From assembly GCA_030148425.1 (NCBI GenBank), contig JASBTM010000008.1, forward strand, positions 620,001 through 684,000: DNA of 64,000 nucleotides. Reading direction: 5' to 3'. Made by a program: the position numbers and the translations under genes. This stretch comes from Hyphomicrobium sp. Its GTDB lineage: Bacteria; Pseudomonadota; Alphaproteobacteria; Rhizobiales; Hyphomicrobiaceae. This document shows positions 1-8,430 of this stretch, in pieces. The notes under the pieces were generated by a model, which saw only the letters and a program-made list of their open reading frames with translations, was not told the DNA's origin and did no database searches. Position 1 is the stretch's first letter. Each line of letters starts with the position of its first letter.

Positions 1-934
1 GGCCACTTCTTCGGCGGCGGCGTCGAAACGCTGATCGGCAAGGGATTCAGCGTCAAGGCCGAGTATTCGTTATACCTCGCTCGATGCCGAAGCCGCGACG
101 GTCCTTCCTGGCAGCGGTGCTAGCGAGTTCGTATCCGCATCCATCAAGCCGCAAATCCAGACGGCGAGGCTGTCGCTCAACTACCGGTTCGGCGACGGCA
201 GCCATGATGCAGTTGCAGATCCCGCCCCGGCGCCCGTCATCGGCAGTTGGACCGGTCCTTATCTCGGCATCGGCACCGGCTACAGCGTTGCGAACAACAA
301 AGCGACCATCGAAGACCGCTCGACACCGCCCGGATCGATTTTCAATGTTGGCATCGACGGCATCGGCAGCGAGGGCGGATTCATATCTGGAACGGTCGGC
401 TACGATTACCAGTTCGCGCCGAGGTATGTAATCGGCGCGTTCTTCGATGCCGACTTCTCCAATCTCAGCAACCGCAACAAGCTGAGCTTGTCCGATGGCG
501 TCGACACCATCGGCGGCGGCACGAGCACCAAAATCGATAACATCCTGATGCTCGGCGGACGGCTCGGATATCTCGCCACGCCCGACACGCTTCTGTTTGG
601 CAGCGTAGGCTACGCCAATGCCGGCATGGGTTCGACAACTCTTGATATCGATTTCCTAGGAGCGGGCGGAGGCGTCGAACTGATCGACGGCCGTCGCTTC
701 GACGGCGTCTTCTTCGGCGGCGGCATCGAGACCAAGATCTGGGACCAGCTTTCGCTCAGGGCGGAATATCGCTACGTCGACCTCGGCACCGAAAGCATGA
801 AGCTCTTGCCGCACGACTTCCCCGAGATAAACGAGTTTATCTCGACCAAATTCGATCCCAGCATCCAGATGGGACGTATCTCGCTGAATTATCGCTTCGG
901 TGGCCGCGAAGCGCCCGCTGCGCCCCTGAAATAA
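1..934 (+). CDS. Double beta-barrel outer membrane protein, 5' partial, with apparent frameshift
   Basis: This is the 3' part of an outer membrane protein of the Omp25/31 porin-like family, built from two tandem beta-barrel domains. The first barrel ends near base 210 with the strand SLNYRFGD. A Pro/Ala linker follows, and a second barrel (start near SWTGPYLGIGTGY) ends with SLNYRFGG before a short tail. Both barrels share FFGGG(V/I)ET and AEY-type strands. Frame 1 is open from base 1 to about 66, and then the barrel sequence continues in frame 2 to the stop at 932-934. Removing one T near 66-67 restores EYRYTSLDAE, matching EYRYVDLGTE of the second barrel. The gene is therefore frameshifted, either really or by sequencing error. 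The 5' end lies outside the window. Confidence 0.72.
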
Positions 935-1055
935 CTGAGCGCCAAGCCTTCGCCTTAACGGACGAGCACCCCAGAAACACGACAAGGGCCGTCATGGCCC
1001 CTGTGCGCGTGTACAAAATGTACGCGTGAACGAATTCGATAAACGCCCGCGAGAA

Positions 1056-1754
1056 TTACGCTGCCTCGGAACCTTCATGGCCCGGATCGCGGAGAACATA
1101 GCCGCGGCCCCACACCGTTTCGATGTAGTGCTTGCCGCCGGTCGCCGCCTGCAGCTTCTTGCGAAGTTTACAGATGAAGACGTCGATGATCTTCAGCTCG
1201 GGCTCGTCCATGCCGCCGTAGAGATGATTGAGGAACATCTCTTTCGTCAGCGTCGTGCCTTTACGCAGCGAAAGCAGTTCCAGCATCTGATATTCTTTGC
1301 CGGTTAGATGCACACGCTGGTTGTTGACGTCGACCGTCTTGGTGTCGAGGTTGACGCGAAGATCGCCCGTCTCGATGACCGACTGAGCATGTCCCTTCGA
1401 GCGGCGGACGATGGCCTGGATACGCGCGACGAGCTCATCCTTATGGAAGGGCTTCGTCATATAGTCGTCGGCGCCGAAGCCGAGACCGCGAACCTTATCG
1501 TCGATGCCTGCAAGACCCGAAAGAATGAGAATTGGCGTTCCGACTTTCGCGACACGAAGTGTTTTAAGCACCTCATAACCGCTCATGTCGGGAAGATTCA
1601 AATCGAGCAGAATGATATCGTAATCATAAAGCTTACCTAGATCGACGCCCTCTTCTCCAAGGTCCGTCGTATAAACATTAAAACCTTCCGACTGCAGCAT
1701 AAGCTCAATGCTTTGCGCCGTGGCACTATCATCTTCAATGAGTAGAACCCGCAT
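1056..1754 (-). CDS. ctrA: Cell-cycle response regulator CtrA
   Basis: CtrA is the OmpR-family master regulator of the alphaproteobacterial cell cycle, controlling division, flagellar and chemotaxis genes. The 232-residue protein has a receiver domain (residues 1-~120) starting [20 protein letters not shown], with the phospho-acceptor Asp in [13 protein letters not shown] and the Lys in MTKPF. A winged-helix domain follows, including the near-invariant segments [16 protein letters not shown] and [20 protein letters not shown]. Length and sequence fit CtrA along its whole extent. It is transcribed away from fliJ across a 677-bp gap that may hold long regulatory DNA. Its inhibitor gene sciP lies 2 kb away. 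Confidence 0.97.
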   Translation of the reverse strand: MRVLLIEDDSATAQSIELMLQSEGFNVYTTDLGEEGVDLGKLYDYDIILLDLNLPDMSGYEVLKTLRVAKVGTPILILSGLAGIDDKVRGLGFGADDYMTKPFHKDELVARIQAIVRRSKGHAQSVIETGDLRVNLDTKTVDVNNQRVHLTGKEYQMLELLSLRKGTTLTKEMFLNHLYGGMDEPELKIIDVFICKLRKKLQAATGGKHYIETVWGRGYVLRDPGHEGSEAA

Positions 1755-2431
1755 GACCGTCCCTCTGGTGCCCTATCCGATCCGTGTCCGCGCTATGTCT
1801 GCTCTTTGCTCAAAGTGAACGCACTACAGTCGAGCTAAGCGATCGTTAGGAAGTTAGCGACGAGAGGTTAACAAACCCTAATCCGCGTTAGCTATTTCAT
1901 CATGCTGTGCCAGAACCGAACAAAACAGTTCCACAACTGCAGATGATAAAGCTTTCCCGTCTGCGGGTCACGCACCGTCGATAACGGGGCAAAGTAACCC
2001 CGCTCGCGCCGGAACCGGCCCGCTACAGACTTCGGAATATTAGAACTGTGCCCCTCTCGACCCGCCAACAGATCCTAAGCGAAACCTATCTCCGGGGCGC
2101 CCACCCCATTGATTGGCCTCTACAATCGCTTCGCAACCCGCATACGGCCCGAATCAAGAGCTAACAGAATTCGCGGTTTTGCCCTAGTCGGCATGTGGCA
2201 AAAATCTGCCCCCAAACGAAACGACCTATCAGAATTAGTTACGCGTTGCTTTACCGCAACTTAAGTGCAGTATGTTATTCAGAGTATTGAGGGTCCTCGG
2301 GAGCCGTTGCAACGCGGCGACTGCCTGGATTTAAGGTATTTCTTCCTAGTTGCTTCAGCAGCAATGCCAAGTTGTGTTTCTGGCACGCTTCTTGGGTAGC
2401 TAGGGTTCGAATGTGTTTGGGGTATCGAACG
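1755..2431. other. Long ctrA-fliJ intergenic region
   Basis: This 677-bp stretch between divergent ctrA and fliJ has no convincing gene. It holds a candidate CtrA box (TTTA-N7-TTAA, 2250-2264), a weaker two-mismatch match at 1868-1882 about 114 bp before ctrA, and one GANTC methylation motif (GAATC at 2151-2155). Such features are expected in a cell-cycle regulated promoter region. The assignments are by eye and tentative. Confidence 0.5.
2250..2264. promoter_or_regulatory. Candidate CtrA-binding box upstream of fliJ
   Basis: The sequence reads TTTA-CCGCAAC-TTAA, one mismatch from the CtrA consensus TTAA-N7-TTAA. It is about 170 bp upstream of the fliJ start. Flagellar genes are classic CtrA targets in related bacteria, so the position is sensible, but a single near match can arise by chance. 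Confidence 0.35.
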
Positions 2432-2815
2432 ATGAAGTCTCGTGACATGGCCATTCGCCTGAAGCGTCGGGAAGTCGAAGAGAAGTCGAGGAAGGTTGAC
2501 GACCTCGAGCGAATTATTCGTGAATTCGATCAAATGGCGGCGGATCTCGAGCGCCAGATCCAGCTCGAAGAAGACCGCACTGGAATTCGCGATCGCGCGC
2601 ATTTTTCCTATTCGACGTTCGCGAAGGCCGCCGCTCAGCGCCGCGACAACCTGCGTCAGTCGACAGAAGGTTTGCGCGAAAAGCTGACGACTGCCGTCCG
2701 TGATCGCGATGACACTGTCGAGCAGTTCTCTCGCGCCGCTCAGCAGTCCGCGAACCTGGAAGAGAGCCGCCCCGGTCGCCGTGATCGCCCGCTCGGCTTC
2801 TCCGCCCTGCGCTGA
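2432..2815 (+). CDS. fliJ: Flagellar export chaperone FliJ-like protein
   Basis: This 127-residue, highly charged, coiled-coil protein starts MKSRDMAIRLKRREVEEKSR, the pattern of alphaproteobacterial FliJ. The conserved central part includes RTGIRDRAHFSYSTFAKAAA and QRRDNL. FliJ is the soluble stalk/chaperone component of the flagellar type III export apparatus and works with the FliI ATPase. The ATG at 2432 was chosen over an upstream in-frame start because the family begins with MKSR. No other flagellar gene is in the window, but a fliJ-type gene next to ctrA is common in this group. A rho-independent terminator follows. Confidence 0.8.
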   Translation: MKSRDMAIRLKRREVEEKSRKVDDLERIIREFDQMAADLERQIQLEEDRTGIRDRAHFSYSTFAKAAAQRRDNLRQSTEGLREKLTTAVRDRDDTVEQFSRAAQQSANLEESRPGRRDRPLGFSALR

Positions 2816-2837
2816 TCTCGTCACATATTGAGTTTCA

Positions 2838-2868
2838 AAGGCGGTGTCCGAAGGGCGCCGCCTTTTTT
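2838..2868 (+). terminator. Rho-independent terminator after fliJ
   Basis: A GC-rich stem GGCGGTG/CGCCGCC encloses a loop of about 9 nt and runs directly into TTTTTT. It begins about 22 bp after the fliJ stop codon. Confidence 0.85.
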
Positions 2869-3002
2869 CGTTCCAAATTCTGTTGGCTCCGTGACACCGC
2901 GCGCTTGTGCCCTCTTGCCCAAGAAGCCCGCGGAAGGCACGAGTCTCGTCCGCTACCAATGCTCGGAATGACGATTCGCCTTGGACTGCCAATTGGGGGA
3001 AA

Positions 3003-3674
3003 ATGTTGGTCCGCCGTCCATCATGCATGGTCCCGGCGCTGCTCGTTATGGCAGCGCTTTCGGGTTGCGCGGGCAACGGGCCGCAGTTGCCGTCGATGAG
3101 CATCGAGCCGTCGGCTGAGCCCGCACAATCGGCCGGCGTTTCAGCCTCACCCGGAAACAATCCCGCCGCCCCAGAGGAACCGCGCGGTATTCCTGTTCCG
3201 GGTGCCGTTGGCTCAGCAACGGAAATTTATTCGCACATCGCTCGCGGAGCGATGGCGTGTTGGTTCGCCGTGAACGGACCGCTTAAAAAGGATTATATTT
3301 TCCACGCCGCAGCCGACGCACCGTCGAGAGGCGGCAAGGCGGTCGTCACCATTCATCAACGCGATCCGTCTCAGCCGAATCCGCGCGGCGCCAAAGCATA
3401 CGTCGTCGAGATTCTTCCCACCGGCGACACGACGGCGACCGTCACCGTCGAGAACCGCAAGATGTCGGACGCCTACGCCGCGGCGATGAGCGACGACATT
3501 TCACGATGGGCCAAAGACGGCGAAGGCTGCACCGGCACGAAAACCGCAGCCGGTTGGGCTCCGGGCGCGCCGCAAGCTCATGTCGATACGCCGAAGACCG
3601 CGAAGAAGCCCACAAAGACAAAGGTCAAAGCTGCGCAGGCGAAAGCCGCCCCGCAACCGTCAACCCAGCCGTGA
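3003..3674 (+). CDS. Putative lipoprotein, unknown function
   Basis: This 223-residue protein begins with a signal sequence ending in lipobox LSGC (MVPALLVMAALSGCAG), so it is probably lipidated. A Pro/Ser/Ala-rich linker precedes a folded middle part (about residues 65-170: ATEIYSHIARGAMACWFAVN ... YVVEILPTGDTTATVTVENR). The tail is Lys/Ala/Pro-rich. The ATG at 3003 has a GGGGGA ribosome-binding site just upstream; a second ATG at 3027 would also keep the lipobox. I do not recognise a named family. It faces convergently onto sciP. Confidence 0.7.
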   Translation: MLVRRPSCMVPALLVMAALSGCAGNGPQLPSMSIEPSAEPAQSAGVSASPGNNPAAPEEPRGIPVPGAVGSATEIYSHIARGAMACWFAVNGPLKKDYIFHAAADAPSRGGKAVVTIHQRDPSQPNPRGAKAYVVEILPTGDTTATVTVENRKMSDAYAAAMSDDISRWAKDGEGCTGTKTAAGWAPGAPQAHVDTPKTAKKPTKTKVKAAQAKAAPQPSTQP

Positions 3675-3758
3675 CGCCCGCACGGGCAGCGCAAAGCGGC
3701 CCGATAAACCAGGCCGCTTCTTGCACCCGAACCGACGAACGACCGATCTAACGAACGA

Positions 3759-4037
3759 TCACTCGCGATAATCTTGCAAGCGCGTCGCCCGCAGACCCGG
3801 AAGGCCATGCTTGTCGATCGACCGCTGCCACGACAAAAACTCGTCGACGGTCAACGTATATCGTTCGCAGGCTTCCTCGATGCTGAGGAGGCCGCCGCGT
3901 ACAGCAGCAACCACTTCAGCCTTGCGGCGGATAACCCATCTTTTCGTATCCCGCGGGGGAAGATCTGCGACTGTGAGCGGAGACCCATCCGGCCCGATCA
4001 CATAGCGCCCGCGCGCTCTCATCTGCTGTTCGGTCAT
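3759..4037 (-). CDS. sciP: CtrA inhibitor SciP (DUF1153)
   Basis: SciP is a small helix-turn-helix protein that blocks CtrA-activated transcription in the G1 phase of Caulobacter. The 92-residue product matches this family throughout: MRARGRYVIGPDGSPLTVAD, then DTKRWVIRRKAEVVAAVRGG, LLSIEEACERYTLTVDEFLS and WQRSIDKHGLPGLRATRLQ. Length is as expected. A near-consensus CtrA box lies 51-65 bp upstream, suggesting that CtrA controls its own inhibitor here. Its location close to ctrA makes a compact regulatory neighbourhood. Confidence 0.93.
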   Translation of the reverse strand: MTEQQMRARGRYVIGPDGSPLTVADLPPRDTKRWVIRRKAEVVAAVRGGLLSIEEACERYTLTVDEFLSWQRSIDKHGLPGLRATRLQDYRE

Positions 4038-4449
4038 GATACTCGATACACACTCTTGACCACGGCTCAGTTATAACCGGTTTGCGATTAAATTAGCACT
4101 AAGCCATTGAGTGAAAAAGACATAAACAGGCGTGCCAATTCCGATGATCCGGCCACTGAAATAGGGCGCCGTCGAGGCAAACCATCCCAGTTTGGAACAA
4201 TCGCTAACCTTATGGCCTTCAGAGCGAAAAATGGGCCAACATGCGTTGCGGGATGACGCATAGCCTTGCCCATGACGGATTTGAGAACTATTGATTACCC
4301 GCTATTCGCATTGACGATGGGCCATAACAGGCTCTGCCAAGGCAATTCTTTGAATCCGTTCAACTTTTGAAGGATAGCGGCATCGGAATAGCGTTGTAGG
4401 GGCTTCGTCGCTCCCCTCACCGGCCAACCCGAGCCTCTGTTTGATCCGT
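4038..4449. other. sciP-mnmA divergent intergenic region
   Basis: About 410 bp lie between the divergently transcribed sciP and mnmA. Apart from the CtrA-like box at 4088-4102 I see no gene, no strong hairpin and no clear repeat. It presumably holds both promoters. Confidence 0.5.
4088..4102. promoter_or_regulatory. Candidate CtrA-binding box upstream of sciP
   Basis: TTAA-ATTAGCA-CTAA differs at one position from the CtrA consensus TTAA-N7-TTAA. It sits 51-65 bp before the sciP start codon, a plausible activator position overlapping a -35 region. sciP is a known CtrA target in Caulobacter. Confidence 0.5.
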
Positions 4450-5709
4450 ATGACACAGCCTGAAACGACCGTTGCCGACCGGAGCACTTTGCCCGGCCCG
4501 ATCGAAGCGACCGCTCCCCGCAAACGGGTGGTGGTGGCCATGTCGGGCGGCGTCGACAGCTCGGTCGCAGCTGCGATCATGAAGGCCGCCGGCCATGACG
4601 TCATCGGCGTCACCCTCCAGCTCTACGATCATGGAACGGCGTCAGGCCGCAAGGGCGCTTGCTGTGCTGGTCAGGACATCCACGACGCCCGCAAAGTTGC
4701 TGAAGCACTCGACATCCCGCACTACGTTCTCGATTACGAAACGCGCTTCGCCGCGAAGGTGATAGAGACATTCGCCGAAAGCTACGTCGCGGGCGAGACG
4801 CCTATTCCGTGCGTCACCTGCAATAACGAAATCAAGTTCCGCGATCTTCTCGACACTGCGAAAGACCTCGGCGCCGACGTGCTTGTCACCGGCCACTACG
4901 TTCAGCGCCTCGATACCGATCATGGACCGGTCCTCGCGCGCGCTGCCGACGCAGACCGCGACCAGAGCTATTTCCTTTTCGGCATCACGAAAGAGCAGCT
5001 TGCGTCCCTGTGGTTCCCCATCGGCGGCATGCGCAAAGCCGACGTGCGCGAGCTTGCGCGCGCGTTCAATTTGCCGGTTGCTGACAAGTCGGACAGCCAG
5101 GACATCTGCTTTGTGCCGACGGGCAAGTACACCGACGTTATCGAGCGGCTGAAGCCCAACGCCCTCGATTCCGGCGACATCGTTCACATGGACGGGCGCG
5201 TACTCGGCCGCCACGAAGGCATCGTGCATTATACGGTCGGCCAGCGGCGCGGCATAAAGATCCCCGCCGCCGAACCGCTTTACGTCGTTCGTCTCGATGC
5301 CTCGCGAAACGAAGTCATCGTTGGCCCGCGCTCGGCGCTGACGACGACCGGCCTCATGCTGCGCAACGTCAACTGGCTCGGGGAAAAGCCCTTGGAAAGC
5401 CTCGCAGCTTCCGGACTTTCACTCTACGTTCGCATGCGCTCGTCGCAAAAGCTCCGGCTGGCTCTGCTCAAAATCGAACAAAACGGTACGGTCAAGGTTG
5501 AGCTTCACGACGGCGAGGAAGGTGTTGCGACCGGCCAAGCCTGCGTGTTTTATGCCGATGAAGGTGCGGAAGGACGCGTGCTCGGTGGGGGGTGGATCGC
5601 CAAAACGATCAAGGCGAACGCCATCGAAGCGCACGTACCGGACGACGGTCGCCGGGCTCGGACGCTAGGAGACCGCAAAAGCATGCGGACGGATGGAGAT
5701 CTGCAGTGA
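4450..5709 (+). CDS. mnmA: tRNA-specific 2-thiouridylase MnmA
   Basis: MnmA thiolates U34 of the Lys, Glu and Gln tRNAs using ATP and a sulfur relay. The PP-loop [16 protein letters not shown] lies near residue 30. The first catalytic cysteine is in [13 protein letters not shown] and the second in [11 protein letters not shown], with QSYFLFGI and [10 protein letters not shown] also typical. The product is 419 residues, slightly long because of N- and C-terminal extensions (the last ~30 residues are family-atypical). ATG 4450 was chosen over an in-frame TTG at 4441. pmtA follows after 29 bp on the same strand. Confidence 0.95.
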   Translation: MTQPETTVADRSTLPGPIEATAPRKRVVVAMSGGVDSSVAAAIMKAAGHDVIGVTLQLYDHGTASGRKGACCAGQDIHDARKVAEALDIPHYVLDYETRFAAKVIETFAESYVAGETPIPCVTCNNEIKFRDLLDTAKDLGADVLVTGHYVQRLDTDHGPVLARAADADRDQSYFLFGITKEQLASLWFPIGGMRKADVRELARAFNLPVADKSDSQDICFVPTGKYTDVIERLKPNALDSGDIVHMDGRVLGRHEGIVHYTVGQRRGIKIPAAEPLYVVRLDASRNEVIVGPRSALTTTGLMLRNVNWLGEKPLESLAASGLSLYVRMRSSQKLRLALLKIEQNGTVKVELHDGEEGVATGQACVFYADEGAEGRVLGGGWIAKTIKANAIEAHVPDDGRRARTLGDRKSMRTDGDLQ

Positions 5710-5738
5710 GAGACAATGAGCCTTCGGGCTTTCGGACG

Positions 5739-6440
5739 ATGGCGGCATGTGACGCGCAAAAAAAGCGATCCGGCGCAAAAGTCCTGCAGCTCGATGAAGG
5801 CCAGGTGCGCGATGCCTATCGCCGCTGGGCACCGGTATACGACTATACGTTCGGCGCGGTTTCGACTGCGGGCCGGCGGCACGCTGTTGAGATCATCAAT
5901 ACGGGCTCCGGTCGCGTCCTCGAAGTGGGCGTCGGAACAGGCCTTTCGCTTCCCAATTACAAAAATCATCTCGATATCGTCGGCATCGATCTTGCGCCGG
6001 AAATGCTCGACAAGGCGCGCGAACGCGTCAAAACCGAGAAACTGACGAACATCTCGGGTCTTCACGAGATGGACGCGAGCAACCTCAGCTTTCCAGACAA
6101 TTCATTCGACACCACCGTCGCGATGTATGTCATTACCGTCGTTCCAGATCCGACGAAGGTGATGCAGGAACTCGCGCGCGTAACGAAGCCGGGCGGCGAG
6201 GTCATGCTCGTCAATCATTTCAGCCAGGAAGAAGGCGTCCGCGGTTGGGTCGAGCGTCAAATGGCGCCGTTCGCCGATCTCGTCGGTTGGCATTCGGTCT
6301 TCGATGTCTCACGCGTCATGGTCTGCCCCGAACTGAAGCTGATCGATCGCAAGGCGCTGCGCCCGTGGGGTATCTTCACGATGATGCGCTTCCGCAAGGA
6401 CGAGAGCACGGCTTCTCAGCGTCCCGAAGCGGCGGAATAA
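5739..6440 (+). CDS. pmtA: Phosphatidylethanolamine N-methyltransferase, Rhodobacter type
   Basis: This is a class I SAM-dependent methyltransferase of 233 residues. It resembles the Rhodobacter-type PmtA, which converts phosphatidylethanolamine stepwise into phosphatidylcholine. Visible signatures are DAYRRWAPVYDYTFG at the start, the SAM-binding motif VLEVGVGTGLSLPNY, the acidic GIDLAPEML, MDASNLSFPDNSFDTTVAM and VTKPGGEVMLVNHFS. The ending PWGIFTMMRF is also typical. ATG 5739 follows mnmA closely. The function fits the plcP-like/btaAB lipid genes further on, but substrate specificity cannot be read from sequence alone. Confidence 0.8.
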   Translation: MAACDAQKKRSGAKVLQLDEGQVRDAYRRWAPVYDYTFGAVSTAGRRHAVEIINTGSGRVLEVGVGTGLSLPNYKNHLDIVGIDLAPEMLDKARERVKTEKLTNISGLHEMDASNLSFPDNSFDTTVAMYVITVVPDPTKVMQELARVTKPGGEVMLVNHFSQEEGVRGWVERQMAPFADLVGWHSVFDVSRVMVCPELKLIDRKALRPWGIFTMMRFRKDESTASQRPEAAE

Positions 6441-6513
6441 GGTTCCGGCACGCTTTCGGCCGCTTTTTGCCATCGCGCGCAGAAATTAAGGGCTGCCGAG
6501 GCGGTACGCCGTG

Positions 6514-6543
6514 TTGACAGGGAGCCGCGGCGCTCCCTATAGA
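6514..6543 (+). promoter_or_regulatory. Sigma70-type promoter of tRNA-Met
   Basis: A consensus -35 TTGACA (6514-6519) and -10 TATAGA (6538-6543) are separated by 18 bp, about 32 bp ahead of the tRNA. The bases after the -10 are GC-rich (CGGTCGC), as in stringently controlled stable-RNA promoters. The spacer carries inverted arms GGGAGC/GCTCCC. Confidence 0.85.
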
Positions 6544-6575
6544 CGGTCGCTCGGCTGCAGCTTGCCAGCCGGTGT

Positions 6576-6652
6576 GGCGGGATAGCTCAGGTGGTTAGAG
6601 CGGCGGTCTCATAATCCGCAGGTCGGCGGTTCAAGTCCGCCTCCCGCTACCA
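6576..6652 (+). tRNA. tRNA-Met (CAT), elongator type
   Basis: A 77-nt cloverleaf with encoded CCA. The acceptor stem GGCGGGA pairs with TCCCGCT (one G-U), the D arm is AGCTCAGGTGGTTAGAGC, the anticodon CAT is at 6610-6612, and the T arm has the GGTTCAAGTCC core. The sequence resembles alphaproteobacterial elongator tRNA-Met rather than the initiator or the lysidine-modified tRNA-Ile. Confidence 0.93.
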
Positions 6653-6653
6653 A

Positions 6654-7757
6654 TTATCTTCTAGGGCCAGAAGGAAAATCTCTCCCCAACGAAGCGGTGC
6701 CTGTCGCCTCCGCGGAACGTGCGAGATTGACCGCGCTCAAATCGATTGGGTGCTCCGACATCGCGAGCTTGCGGATCGCCTCTCCTTTCGTCCGGCGCCA
6801 ACAGCCAATATCGAAGGCATGGGCGAAATCATCTAATGCGCCGGCAACGTCCAGCGCCACCAGCGTCCGAATACACTTTCGGCATTCGCCGCAATTGATA
6901 GGATTCTCAGGCCGGCGCAGCGCCTGATAGTTTTGATTAGTGCAGATATCCAGATGCTTGAACGCTATGGGCATCCGCGAGACAACATTGGTCCGCGCGA
7001 TACGATCCGCGTCCCACCCGAGGTAGATTGCCTCGAATTCAGCTGAAAGAAATGAACGGATGATTGCCGGATCGATAAAATCGAGGCCGTGCAATTTCGC
7101 CGCTGCGAATGAGAGCTCACTGACCTCGTGAGCCGCTGAATAATACAAAATTCCGATATCACTAGCTGCCATTGCGGCCGCCAGATTTCTGAATGTGTGG
7201 CAGCGCACATGAGCTTCGGAATACACGCGATGAAAATTGGTTTCGATCGTCTCGACCGAAATGCCTAGCTCGTCTCCGACTGACCTGACGTTCGCGAGGC
7301 GGACCGACCATGTTTCCAGGTTGTCATCGTGAGCACCCGCATGAATGTTGAGAAAGGCATCCGGCTTCATGCCGATCCGCGTAAGAAGATGCAGGCTATA
7401 AAACGAATCGATACCCGCACTGAACATCAATGCGGACCTTTGGCGGCGCGGCACCGGCCCGTGCCCAATTTCCGAAGCTGAAATGCTTACGCAATGACCG
7501 TCGTAAAAGCGCGAGACAAATGGAGCGTACTCATAATTTAATTTAGTCAACAAAGCCCCATCGATGCATCCGTCGATGCGGAGGTTGCGTCCCATTCGAG
7601 AGGCAATCAAAACGGCCATAGGAATAAACGCCGCGATCGAGGGTATGCTCTGGATTGCCGAGCCGCGCACCGCAAGCTCAATATCTTCCAGCTTTGCCCC
7701 ATACCAATCATTTGACATGGGATGCGGCGCGGACAGGCGAATATAATCGTTCATCAT
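6654..7757 (-). CDS. PP-loop ATP pyrophosphatase-like protein (QueC-like fold), function unknown
   Basis: The 367-residue product carries a PP-loop variant, SALMFSAGIDSFYSL, near residues 108-122, where the usual SGGxDS is SAGIDS. Near the C terminus there is a four-cysteine pattern C-x16-C-x2-C-x2-C (ending NCGECRKC), comparable to the zinc site of QueC. Such proteins adenylate a substrate for amidation or thiolation. The ATG at 7757 has a GAGAG ribosome-binding site and is preferred to an in-frame ATG at 7823. It stands alone, convergent to the tRNA gene and ending 2 bp from it. QueC relatives work in queuosine synthesis, natural products and some defence systems; nothing nearby decides between these. 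Confidence 0.65.
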   Translation of the reverse strand: MMNDYIRLSAPHPMSNDWYGAKLEDIELAVRGSAIQSIPSIAAFIPMAVLIASRMGRNLRIDGCIDGALLTKLNYEYAPFVSRFYDGHCVSISASEIGHGPVPRRQRSALMFSAGIDSFYSLHLLTRIGMKPDAFLNIHAGAHDDNLETWSVRLANVRSVGDELGISVETIETNFHRVYSEAHVRCHTFRNLAAAMAASDIGILYYSAAHEVSELSFAAAKLHGLDFIDPAIIRSFLSAEFEAIYLGWDADRIARTNVVSRMPIAFKHLDICTNQNYQALRRPENPINCGECRKCIRTLVALDVAGALDDFAHAFDIGCWRRTKGEAIRKLAMSEHPIDLSAVNLARSAEATGTASLGRDFPSGPRR

Positions 7758-8017
7758 TGTTCTCTCGAAAAATAACTTCGACAGCTCGCGGATAAAAGCC
7801 TGGAAAGGCGATGGCGCTGTCATTTCATTGACGGCAGAGATTCAATCAGCGGAACTGGAGCAATAGCACGTGCGAATATCGATATGTTTGTTCAAGTATA
7901 AGACGTCAGCCTCGGAACAGCTCCAAGCTGTATATTGAACGGCAATTTCAAATTGCAGCGCGCACACTCCGATTTTGCCGCTGCATGACGCCTCTGCACG
8001 CGCACTATGGAGCTCTC

Positions 8018-8392
8018 ATGTCCGTCTCTTCCATCGGCAATTCGGACGCATACGCCCGCTATCGCCAGCAGCAGCTCAACCTGCTCTCGTCATCGAGCCA
8101 AGGCACGTCGCCCCCGCAGACGACGTCGCGGGCCGCTCCACTTGACGCCATCGACGAGACCGCCTCGAGTTCCTATGCGACGAAGTTCAAAGCCGATCTT
8201 TCATCGCTCAACAGCTCTCGCCATCACGCTCACGCAGGCGTGCCCGCCGACGCGGCGACAAGTGCAAGCGAAGCTGCAAGCACGCCGGATTCCACGGACA
8301 CGACAGCTGGGTCCGACGCGTTCAAGAAGACGATGGATGAACTTGCGGGCATCTTGAACGTCGCGGCCAAGATCGCATCGGTCGTGGTCTGA
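8018..8392 (+). CDS. Hypothetical protein, Ser/Ala-rich
   Basis: A 124-residue protein with a polar, low-complexity first two thirds rich in Ser, Ala and Thr, and a short helical C terminus (FKKTMDELAGILNVAAKIAS). No signal peptide is clear and no family is recognised. The ATG at 8018 has GGAG upstream and is preferred to the in-frame ATG at 7985. Function unknown. Confidence 0.55.
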   Translation: MSVSSIGNSDAYARYRQQQLNLLSSSSQGTSPPQTTSRAAPLDAIDETASSSYATKFKADLSSLNSSRHHAHAGVPADAATSASEAASTPDSTDTTAGSDAFKKTMDELAGILNVAAKIASVVV

Positions 8393-8430
8393 GGCTTTCC
8401 GCCCTGCTCAATGGCTGCGTGCGAGAAAAA

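Noticed and set aside
1868..1882. Possible CtrA autoregulatory box near ctrA
   Set aside because: It has two mismatches from the consensus (TTAA-N7-TAAT), so it is too weak to claim as a site on its own.
2279..3160. 293-codon minus-strand frame over fliJ and the lipoprotein start
   Set aside because: It conflicts with clear FliJ and lipoprotein genes and has no recognisable domain.
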